Shown in pieces: positions 1 through 6,493 of a stretch of 7,120 nt of DNA; the stretch's first letter is position 1; every line of letters starts with the position of its first letter. The notes under the pieces are model-generated. The model searched no databases and was not told the DNA's origin. It saw nothing but the letters and a program-made list of their open reading frames with translations. Origin of the DNA: Ruminococcus sp. CAG:382 (GTDB taxonomy: Bacteria; Bacillota; Clostridia; Oscillospirales; CAG-382); assembly GCA_000433115.1 (NCBI GenBank), contig FR892232.1, forward strand, positions 32,341 to 39,460. The letters are read 5' to 3'. A program made the translations under genes and the position numbers.

Positions 1-1686
1 CTTCAGGGCGCGCTGGACATAATTGCCGAGATGATTTCCGATAATGCGGACATCAGAAAACGCGTCAGAAACATTGTTTTCAGAAACGGAAATCTCGTAT
101 CAAAAGCTGTCGACCCCGAAAAAGACAGCGTTTACACTTTATATTATGATTTCAAAGAACCCGTCGAAAAGATTGCATCACACCGCGTGCTTGCCGTGAA
201 TCGCGGCGAAGATGAGGAGGTCCTTAAGGTTTCGATCGAAATCGAGCCGTCGAAATGCCTCAATATCATGAAGATGCTCCTTGTTAAGGGCAATACACCC
301 TGCGGAAATGCCGTAATAACTGCCGCCGAAGATGCATACGACAGACTCATATTCCCCTCAATAGAGCGCGAAATAAGAACAGCACTCACCGATGATGCGG
401 ACGAAAAAGCGATCAAGCTGTTTTCGCTGAATCTGCATCAGCTTCTCATGCAGCCGCCCGTCAAAAATAAGGTGGCTATCGGTCTTGATCCGGGCTACCG
501 CACCGGCTGTAAGCTTGCGGTTGTCGACGGAACAGGCAAGGTACTTGATACTGCGGTGATATATCCGACCCATTCGGGAGATGCGGTAAATCGCTCAAAA
601 GCAACGCTGAAATCGATGATAAATAAGTATCACGTGCAAATCATCGCAATCGGCAACGGAACCGCAAGCAAGGAAACCGAAATATTTACTTCATCGACTC
701 TCAAAGAAATGAGTGCCTCAACGCAGTATATGGTCGTAAGCGAGGCAGGAGCATCTGTTTATTCTGCATCAAAGCTGGCAGCAACAGAGCTTCCCGATTT
801 CGATCTTACACTCAGAAGCGCCGTATCAATTGCAAGGCGGCTCCAGGATCCGCTCGCAGAGCTTGTAAAAATTGAGCCGAAGGCAATCGGCGTCGGTCAG
901 TATCAGCATGATATGCCGCAAAAACGCCTTGAAGAAGCGCTGGACGGCGTTGTCGAAGGCTGTGTCAATACGGTCGGTGCCGACCTCAATACTGCTTCAC
1001 CGTCTTTGCTTTCGCACATTGCCGGACTTACCCCTACTATTTGCAAAAACATCGTCAATTACCGTGAACAAAACGGTATCTTCAAAACAAGAAAAGAGCT
1101 TTTGAAGGTTTCAAAGCTCGGGCCAAAAGCTTTTGAACAATGTGCGGGCTTCCTTCGCGTCAGCGATTCAAAAAATGTACTCGATAACACCGCAGTGCAT
1201 CCCGAAAGTTATGATGCAGCCGAAAAGCTTCTTGAAATATGCGGCTGCAGCGATGAAGATATACGTCAGAACCGTCTCGGCGACCTGCGCGAAATCGCTG
1301 AGGAAATGGGCATCGAAAAACTTGCGGAACAGATCGGAATCGGCGTGCCGACACTTTCGGATATTATCACAGAGCTGACGCGCCCGGGGCGCGACCCGCG
1401 TGACGAGCTTCCGCCTCCGCTTCTGAGAAGCGATGTAATGGACATAAAAGATCTCAAGGAAGGCATGGTATTGAAAGGCACCGTGCGCAATGTGATCGAT
1501 TTCGGGGCATTTATTGATATCGGCGTTCATCAGGACGGTCTCGTCCATGTCTCACAGATAAGCAACAAATTCATAAAGCACCCGTCAGAGATCCTGAAAG
1601 TAGGCGACGTCGTCGAAGTTATGATACTGTCGGTCGACCTGAAAAAGCAGCAAATCAAACTCACAATGAAAGGCATAAAGAAATAA
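1..1686 (+). CDS. tex: Tex-family S1 RNA-binding transcription accessory protein (3' part, start outside window)
   Basis: Tex is a cytoplasmic nucleic-acid-binding protein linked to transcription and RNA metabolism. The frame is open from base 1, reading LQGALDIIAEMISDNADIRK, which is typical internal Tex sequence. The ATG at 31 is therefore an internal methionine, and about 150 N-terminal residues are missing compared with family members of 715-785 residues. The visible 561 residues follow the family order. A YqgF/RNase H-like domain begins near base 469 with GLDPGYRTGCKLAVVDG and includes SEAGASVYS near 739-765. A helix-hairpin-helix region spans about 973-1161 (LNTASPSLLSHIAGLT). A proline-rich linker (PGRDPRDELPPPLLRSDV) follows, and a C-terminal S1 domain spans about 1453-1671 (GTVRNVIDFGAFIDIGVHQD, GLVHVSQIS). 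The stop TAA shares one base with the next start codon, implying co-transcription with murQ. The gene looks intact apart from the window edge. The family call is very secure; the cellular role in this organism is inferred from homologues. Confidence 0.97.
   Translation, partial: LQGALDIIAEMISDNADIRKRVRNIVFRNGNLVSKAVDPEKDSVYTLYYDFKEPVEKIASHRVLAVNRGEDEEVLKVSIEIEPSKCLNIMKMLLVKGNTPCGNAVITAAEDAYDRLIFPSIEREIRTALTDDADEKAIKLFSLNLHQLLMQPPVKNKVAIGLDPGYRTGCKLAVVDGTGKVLDTAVIYPTHSGDAVNRSKATLKSMINKYHVQIIAIGNGTASKETEIFTSSTLKEMSASTQYMVVSEAGASVYSASKLAATELPDFDLTLRSAVSIARRLQDPLAELVKIEPKAIGVGQYQHDMPQKRLEEALDGVVEGCVNTVGADLNTASPSLLSHIAGLTPTICKNIVNYREQNGIFKTRKELLKVSKLGPKAFEQCAGFLRVSDSKNVLDNTAVHPESYDAAEKLLEICGCSDEDIRQNRLGDLREIAEEMGIEKLAEQIGIGVPTLSDIITELTRPGRDPRDELPPPLLRSDVMDIKDLKEGMVLKGTVRNVIDFGAFIDIGVHQDGLVHVSQISNKFIKHPSEILKVGDVVEVMILSVDLKKQQIKLTMKGIKK
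1668..1673 (+). promoter_or_regulatory. Weak ribosome binding site for murQ inside the tex 3' end
   Basis: The sequence GAAAGG lies within the last tex codons, 12 bases before the murQ ATG. The spacing is long for a Shine-Dalgarno site. Because the tex stop and murQ start overlap (TAATG), murQ translation is probably helped by ribosomes terminating on tex. It supports the chosen ATG but is not strong alone. Confidence 0.5.
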
Positions 1687-2516
1687 TGGATTACGCAGCA
1701 CTCAAAACAGAGGGATACAATCCCAAAACCGCAAACATCGATAAGGTATCTTCACTTGAAATCGCAGAGCTTATCAATGAGCAGGACAAAACGGTCGCCT
1801 TTGCCGTCGAAAAAGCTCTACCGCAGGTTGCAGAAGGCATTGACTGCCTTGCGGCTGTTCTCAAAAAAGGCGGGCGAATTTTCTATGTCGGTGCAGGGAC
1901 CTCCGGCAGACTCGGAGTACTTGACGCATCTGAATGCCCTCCCACATACGGCGTAAGTCGCGAAACTGTTGTGGGGCTTATTGCGGGCGGATATGAAGCC
2001 GCCTTCCGCTCAATCGAGGACGCGGAAGATGATCCCGACAGCCTTGTAAAGCAACTGAAGGAACACTCATTTGACACTGACGACGTATGTGTCGGCATTT
2101 CGGCAAGCGGCACCGCTACCTGCGTCATCGCAGCTCTTGACTATGCACATTCAAAAGGCGCTGCCACAGTCGCTGTTTCCAACAATATAAACACTCCTCT
2201 GCGTGCGCACAGTGATATTACGATTGTCGCAGAGGTCGGTCCCGAAGTCATCAAGGGGTCTACCCGTATGAAAGCCGGCACTGCTCAAAAAATGATTCTT
2301 AATATTCTGTCGACGGGAGCCATGGTGAAATTCGGAAGGACACGCGGCAACCTTATGGCATTCATGGTACCCTCAAATATCAAACTCGTTGACCGCGCTG
2401 TACGTATGGTGTGCGAATCAACCGGAGCAGACAGGGAGCTTGCAGAAAAAATGCTTGAAAAACACGGTAACGTTATCGCCTATGCAATAGACGAGATAAA
2501 CGCAAATAAAAAATAA
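1686..2516 (+). CDS. murQ: N-acetylmuramic acid 6-phosphate etherase
   Basis: MurQ cleaves the D-lactyl ether of N-acetylmuramic acid 6-phosphate to give GlcNAc 6-phosphate and D-lactate, a cytoplasmic step of peptidoglycan sugar recycling. The 276-residue protein has the SIS-type sugar isomerase fold and the family signatures: VGAGTSGRLGVLDASECPPT (residues 68-87), GISASGTA (137-144), and GSTRMKAGTAQKMILN followed by GNLMAF (191-226). Glu83 and Glu114 align one-to-one with the two glutamates implicated in catalysis in E. coli MurQ, so an active enzyme is expected. The N-terminus (LKTEGYNPKTANIDKVSSLE) also aligns without gaps, which supports the ATG at 1686. The C-terminus is shorter than the roughly 300-residue norm. 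After STGAD it passes directly into the last helices (LAEKMLEKHGNVI), so about 22-25 residues of the UBA-like helical part appear missing. The gene overlaps tex by one base and precedes the secreted GDPD gene by 18 bases. No MurNAc transporter, kinase or NagZ gene is visible nearby. Confidence 0.96.
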   Translation: MDYAALKTEGYNPKTANIDKVSSLEIAELINEQDKTVAFAVEKALPQVAEGIDCLAAVLKKGGRIFYVGAGTSGRLGVLDASECPPTYGVSRETVVGLIAGGYEAAFRSIEDAEDDPDSLVKQLKEHSFDTDDVCVGISASGTATCVIAALDYAHSKGAATVAVSNNINTPLRAHSDITIVAEVGPEVIKGSTRMKAGTAQKMILNILSTGAMVKFGRTRGNLMAFMVPSNIKLVDRAVRMVCESTGADRELAEKMLEKHGNVIAYAIDEINANKK

Positions 2517-2519
2517 ACG

Positions 2520-2525
2520 AAAGGA
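2520..2525 (+). promoter_or_regulatory. Ribosome binding site of the secreted GDPD gene
   Basis: AAAGGA lies just after the murQ stop and nine bases before the ATG at 2535, a normal spacing. It fixes that ATG, which is immediately followed by a signal peptide. The 18-base gap leaves no room for a separate promoter, so the gene is probably read from the tex-murQ transcript. Confidence 0.75.
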
Positions 2526-2534
2526 AATGACATT

Positions 2535-5321
2535 ATGAATCTGCGAAAGCTATTTTCATTGTTTCTTGCACTTCTCTTAATCGCAGCACCGATCGCGTCG
2601 ATTGGCGTTACAGCCGACGATGATGCGATTATCGCTTTCAACGAGCCGGCGATTCCCGCAACCGTCGGTGAAAAAATCGACCTGACATCGTATGCTGTCG
2701 AATTCGCAGAGGGCTCTCCCGAGAAGGCGACCTTCAAAAACGGTGAAACCGAAATCACCGAATTCACACCCGCCTCCGCAGGAGTCACCGCACTCACCGC
2801 CGTAAGCGGCGACAAATCCAAAAACATCTATGTCGTCGCCAAAAACAAAGACGACGCCGAATACGTTCTTTATTATAACGGATTCGATGACGATAACGCG
2901 CTCTCCGAGCTTCAGCCTATCGGCGGCTCAAGTCTCACTCTTTCTTCGGTGAAGGACGGAAAGCTCGTCATAAATGCTCTCGGTAATGGCGGATACCGTC
3001 TGCTTCTTCCGGCGTGGCTCGGCGATTTCGGCAACTATCGCATCGAAATGAGCTCTGCTGTCGCACAGGCGACAGATACGGCACGCTGGCAGTCGATAAT
3101 GTACCGCATTCAGAAAAATGATTACCCGTACTATCATATGTGCATACGTCAGAATGCCGCCTCATCAAACGGTGTCGAATTCGCGGTACGTACCCCTTCA
3201 AACCAATGGGACGTTCAGACAACCGGCTCATATGTCGAATCGCAGAAAGCCAATACATTCTACACTCATTCCGTTGAAATTAAGGGCGATTTCATAAAGC
3301 AGTCCATCAACGGGAATATGTGCGTTTGGTCAAGCTCCGAAAAGGCATATAAATCCGGCAGAATCGGCATACAGGTCAATTACAGCAATATCAACGTCGA
3401 CTATATCAAGGTCAGTCTTCAGCTCGATAAGCCGTCAAGACCCAAGGCAGATTCTGCAACCCTTACTTCGGCAGAAGTCAGGAACATCAATAACAGTCTC
3501 GGCGTATCCGCCGAATTGACTTTTGCCGATGCATTAAATGACCTCAAGGATGCCCACAATGTGATCCTTACCGTTAAAGGCAACGATGTTATCGATAAAG
3601 ACGGCAAAGCGATATTTGCGCTCGACGAACTTTACGACAAAGTCGGAACAAGCATCGTACCGATTTTCCGCGTGAACAGCACTGCTGACGCTGATACCGT
3701 ACTTGCGTTTATAGCCAAAGACAAGAAAAACAACGATTTCTCATTTATCAGCACAAATCCGGATGTTGTCAAATATGCCCGTCAAAAAAACACCCGTGTC
3801 AGAGGCATACTTGACCTGACCGAAAAGTACACTTCCCTGCTCACCTCAGAAAACATCTCCGAGTTCCGTCTCGCTGTAAATTCATCCCTTGCCAAAACCG
3901 CGCTCATTGACATATCGTGTCTTGACAAAGAAACCGTTCTTAAGATTCAGATGCTCAATGTAAACGTATGGGTTGCCGACAAGAGCTTTTCGGGTATCGT
4001 TGACAGCGTCAAAATGCTCACCAGCGGCGCAAACGGCATTGTTGTCAACTCTCCCTCAAAGCTTGCCGAAGCTTACGACTTGTTTGCAAGCAATTCCTTG
4101 ACCCGTACGCCGATTATAATCGGTCACCGCGGTAATCCCACCAACGCTCCCGAAAACTCCATTTCAAGCTATCTGATAGCTTGGCAGAATGGTTCCGATG
4201 TCCTTGAGACTGACATATATCTCACTGCAGACAACGAAATCGTCATCATGCACGACGGTGACATCAATCGTACCACAACAGGCTCCGGTAATATTGAAAG
4301 CATGACGGTCGAACAGCTCAAGCAGTTCAACCTTTGGGGCGATAACGATGTGTACAAATCAAAATTCCCCGACGAAAAGATTCCAACTCTCCGTGATATG
4401 TTCGAAGCGATAAAGGACAACGATGCAAAGGTATTTGTTGAAATCAAGTCCGGCAAAGCTGCAATATGCCAAAAACTCGCCGACCTGATTGATGAATATA
4501 ACTTCTCTGACCGCGTCTGCGTGATATCCTTCAACGCAACACAGCTTGCAAACCTGCAAAAAATCGCTCCTCAGATCACCTGTGGCTATCTGCTCGGCGC
4601 TCCGTCAGCGTCAACTACGCCTGAAGAAGCCGGTGAAGAAGTCTATAAGGTAATCAACGCGATTCAGCCTTATAATTCCTCATTTAACCCATCTTACAGC
4701 AACCAAAGCGAAGAATTCATTGATGCCTGCACTGAGCGCGGCATTGCGGTATGGCCGTGGACATACGCAAGCGGCAGCAAGGAAGCGTTTTCCAATGCTT
4801 TCCGCTGGGGTTACAACGGTCTCACCACAAACGATTGTCAGCTCACCGCAAAGACTGTACGTATCATTAATGCATCTGTCGATGCGATCGAGCTGAATCG
4901 CGGTGAAAGTACCTCAATCGAAATCAACGCACGTACATACGATAGAACTGTCACAGACGTGGCGTCCAAAGCTGAAATGATTGTTATCGAAGGTGATAAT
5001 GTCACTTTCGAAAATGGCACATTGACAGCAGATTCAGATGCAGTGGTTATGTTCAGATACGAATGTCGCCTTATCGACGGCACACGCTATTCGCTCTATA
5101 CCTCTCCTGTAATGATCAGCGTCAAATCCGCTGTCGAAAGCAGTAAAGCCGATACCGGCGAAGAATCAAACACGATCTCCTCCGTCATCTCCGATAATGC
5201 CGGCAGTTCATCAGAGCCGTCTGAGGAAAAGAGCAACACCGTACTTTGGATTATCATAGCTGCTATAGCAGTCATTGCAGTCGCTGCTGTTGTTATTGTA
5301 TTCTCAAAAAAGAAAAAATAA
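2535..5321 (+). CDS. Secreted, membrane-anchored multidomain glycerophosphodiester phosphodiesterase
   Basis: This 928-residue surface protein should hydrolyse glycerophosphodiesters to glycerol 3-phosphate and an alcohol outside the membrane. Residues 1-27 form a signal peptide (basic start, hydrophobic core, likely cleavage after VTA). Residues about 30-105 look like a beta-rich Ig-like module. Residues about 108-297 resemble a LamG/concanavalin-like sandwich, with an early YNGFDDD and a closing strand NINVDYIKVSLQL. Residues about 310-515 look like a degenerate GDPD barrel lacking catalytic residues. The true GDPD domain spans about 526-770 and keeps the expected residues: His531 in IIGHRGNPTNAPENS, Glu558 and Asp560 in LETDIYLT, His573 in MHDGDINRTTTG, Glu636 in FVEIKS, and the late VWPWT motif. 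A Big_2-like Ig module occupies about 775-863. A Ser/Glu-rich tail (865-900), one membrane helix (903-923) and KKKK complete it. No LPXTG sorting motif is present, so anchoring is by the C-terminal helix. Substrate is unknown; teichoic-acid glycerophosphate or deacylated phospholipid are plausible. The GDPD call is strong; the flanking modules are judged by eye. Confidence 0.92.
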   Translation: MNLRKLFSLFLALLLIAAPIASIGVTADDDAIIAFNEPAIPATVGEKIDLTSYAVEFAEGSPEKATFKNGETEITEFTPASAGVTALTAVSGDKSKNIYVVAKNKDDAEYVLYYNGFDDDNALSELQPIGGSSLTLSSVKDGKLVINALGNGGYRLLLPAWLGDFGNYRIEMSSAVAQATDTARWQSIMYRIQKNDYPYYHMCIRQNAASSNGVEFAVRTPSNQWDVQTTGSYVESQKANTFYTHSVEIKGDFIKQSINGNMCVWSSSEKAYKSGRIGIQVNYSNINVDYIKVSLQLDKPSRPKADSATLTSAEVRNINNSLGVSAELTFADALNDLKDAHNVILTVKGNDVIDKDGKAIFALDELYDKVGTSIVPIFRVNSTADADTVLAFIAKDKKNNDFSFISTNPDVVKYARQKNTRVRGILDLTEKYTSLLTSENISEFRLAVNSSLAKTALIDISCLDKETVLKIQMLNVNVWVADKSFSGIVDSVKMLTSGANGIVVNSPSKLAEAYDLFASNSLTRTPIIIGHRGNPTNAPENSISSYLIAWQNGSDVLETDIYLTADNEIVIMHDGDINRTTTGSGNIESMTVEQLKQFNLWGDNDVYKSKFPDEKIPTLRDMFEAIKDNDAKVFVEIKSGKAAICQKLADLIDEYNFSDRVCVISFNATQLANLQKIAPQITCGYLLGAPSASTTPEEAGEEVYKVINAIQPYNSSFNPSYSNQSEEFIDACTERGIAVWPWTYASGSKEAFSNAFRWGYNGLTTNDCQLTAKTVRIINASVDAIELNRGESTSIEINARTYDRTVTDVASKAEMIVIEGDNVTFENGTLTADSDAVVMFRYECRLIDGTRYSLYTSPVMISVKSAVESSKADTGEESNTISSVISDNAGSSSEPSEEKSNTVLWIIIAAIAVIAVAAVVIVFSKKKK

Positions 5322-5338
5322 TCCTATACTGTATAAAA

Positions 5339-5374
5339 AACAGCGCTCCTACAAAAAAGGGGCGCTGTTCTTTT
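5339..5374. terminator. Rho-independent terminator, probably bidirectional
   Basis: The arms AACAGCGCTCC (5339-5349) and GGGGCGCTGTT (5359-5369) form an 11-bp stem with one G-U pair around a nine-base A-rich loop. On the plus strand the stem is followed by TTCTTTT, ending the GDPD transcript 18 bases after its stop codon. On the minus strand the flanking A-run at 5335-5340 reads as a run of six T, so the same hairpin could also end the permease transcript. Confidence 0.88.
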
Positions 5375-5391
5375 GCATCATAATGACAATG

Positions 5392-5421
5392 AAAGGCAGT
5401 GCGGAAAACCGAACTGCCTTT
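5392..5421. terminator. Second hairpin, candidate terminator of the permease operon
   Basis: The arms AAAGGCAGT (5392-5400) and ACTGCCTTT (5413-5421) pair perfectly over nine bases. After one G/A mismatch, CGG and CCG extend the stem and close an AAAA loop (TTTT on the other strand). It starts 26 bases past the minus-strand permease stop. The T-run following it on the minus strand is short (CTTTCATTG), so it may be a weak terminator or an RNA-stabilising 3' hairpin, backed up by the stronger one beyond it. Confidence 0.6.
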
Positions 5422-5447
5422 TGAACAATATTTGCTTGTAAAGCCGA

Positions 5448-6476
5448 TCAACCGGTGATACCACTGCGTTCCACACCTTCGATAAGTGTTCTCTGAGCGA
5501 AGAGATACACAAAAACGAGAGGAGCAAGAATGAGCAGACCGCAGGTATTTCGGATTGCCTTTTCATAGGTGATCTGAGCTGCATACTCGGTATCAAGCGA
5601 TTTCGGTATCGTAACGATATCGGGAAGCAGGACACGCTGTGTCGTGCTGCTGAAGAACAGACCGGTATAGAACGTATCCGACCACTGCCACGAGAACGCA
5701 AACATGAAAATTGTAACGAGCATCGGGACAGACATGGGAAGGATTATGCTGACAAATGTTTTGAAAACGCCTGCACCGTCAACATAAGCAGCCTCTTCAA
5801 GCTCATCGGGGACACCCTTGTAGTACTGCCTCATAATAAAGATGAACAGACCGTTTTTGAACGCCAAACCACCGGCTGACAGTATTATCAGCGGCCAGTT
5901 GGTATTCAACAGCGACGGAACCGTTGGGTTCTCTACCCCGAACAGCTTTTGCACACCTTCAATGATTCCGAATATATCAAAATAGCGGAATTTCATGAAC
6001 ATGGAAAGCTGAATGGTTTCATGCGGTATGATCATTGTGAAGATAACACAGAGGAAGAGGATGCCCTTACCTTTGAAGTTAAACTTCGCAAAGCCATATC
6101 CGACGACAGCACAGATAAGCATCTGTATAACACCGCAGAGCACGGAAATTGTTGCAGTATTCAGAAGTGCCTCGACATATTTGTTGTCGTTTATAATTGC
6201 CTTATATGTATCAAGAGTAGGATACTTCGGGATGAGAAGAACGCTGACATCGACAAAGTCCTCACGGCTCATGAACGAACCGAAAATCTTTGAAATATAA
6301 GGAAACAGAACGACATAGGAAATACCCACGAGAAGCACGAAGCGGAAGATTGCGAACGCGGCCTTCTTCAGAAAGTAAAGATTGAAAAACTTATACTTAC
6401 AAAGCTCCCAGAAAGTCGTTTTCTCATCAAACACTCGCATCGAAGGGTCAGATTTGATTTTCTTAGTTTTATCCAT
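5448..6476 (-). CDS. Carbohydrate ABC transporter permease, MalG-like (CUT1 family)
   Basis: This is one of two inner-membrane permease subunits of a binding-protein-dependent sugar importer; it would pair with the neighbouring MalF-like subunit and bind a cytoplasmic ATPase. The 342-residue protein has a basic N-terminal cytoplasmic stretch of about 40 residues and six likely membrane helices at roughly 42-63, 104-129, 138-160, 195-215, 248-268 and 310-328. The EAA loop that contacts the ATPase is clear at residues 228-247 (EAAYVDGAGVFKTFVSIILP). Typical CUT1 permeases have about 270-300 residues. The extra length comes from the N-terminus and from an insertion at about 166-192, between helices 3 and 4 on the outer face. 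The C-terminal pattern IEGVERSGITG is usual for MalG-like proteins. The ATG at 6476 has a strong ribosome binding site and lies 16 bases after the upstream permease stop, so the two are co-transcribed. The sugar cannot be read from the permease. Family call very secure. Confidence 0.95.
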   Translation of the reverse strand: MDKTKKIKSDPSMRVFDEKTTFWELCKYKFFNLYFLKKAAFAIFRFVLLVGISYVVLFPYISKIFGSFMSREDFVDVSVLLIPKYPTLDTYKAIINDNKYVEALLNTATISVLCGVIQMLICAVVGYGFAKFNFKGKGILFLCVIFTMIIPHETIQLSMFMKFRYFDIFGIIEGVQKLFGVENPTVPSLLNTNWPLIILSAGGLAFKNGLFIFIMRQYYKGVPDELEEAAYVDGAGVFKTFVSIILPMSVPMLVTIFMFAFSWQWSDTFYTGLFFSSTTQRVLLPDIVTIPKSLDTEYAAQITYEKAIRNTCGLLILAPLVFVYLFAQRTLIEGVERSGITG

Positions 6477-6483
6477 TGAAACT

Positions 6484-6493
6484 CCCCTCCTTT
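6484..6493 (-). promoter_or_regulatory. Strong ribosome binding site of the MalG-like permease
   Basis: Read on the minus strand this is AAAGGAGGGG, a near-consensus Shine-Dalgarno sequence ending seven bases before the ATG at 6476. Its first base is also the last base of the upstream permease stop codon (TAA, 6495-6493). It fixes the start of the downstream gene. Confidence 0.85.

Larger units (their letters stand above)
5322..5447. other. Convergent intergenic region with two hairpins
   Basis: This gap separates the plus-strand tex-murQ-GDPD genes from the minus-strand ABC permease genes. It contains two separate inverted repeats (listed individually) and no plausible open frame, promoter or RNA gene. 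Its role appears to be ending transcription from both sides. Confidence 0.7.

Noticed and set aside
31..33. ATG at 31 as the start of the Tex-like gene
   Set aside because: The frame is open to base 1 and the upstream codons already match Tex, and the protein would lack its N-terminal domain; the gene begins outside the window.
1380..1395. GC-rich near-palindrome around GCGCCCGGGGCGC
   Set aside because: It encodes the conserved Tex linker (RPGRDP) and has no T-run or nearby start, so it is unlikely to be a terminator or operator.
1168..1548. 126-codon minus-strand open frame within tex
   Set aside because: It lies wholly opposite well-conserved Tex coding sequence and its product resembles no family I recognise; it has no supporting context.
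4169..4534. 121-codon minus-strand open frame within the GDPD gene
   Set aside because: It is antisense to the conserved catalytic domain and is best explained by codon bias.
5378..5701. 107-codon minus-strand open frame overlapping the 3' end of the MalG-like permease
   Set aside because: It is in another frame of a secure gene and would read through the intergenic hairpin; low-complexity Arg/Ser product.
5949..6293. 114-codon plus-strand open frame opposite the MalG-like permease
   Set aside because: It is antisense to conserved permease sequence, has no clear ribosome binding site, and no recognisable product.
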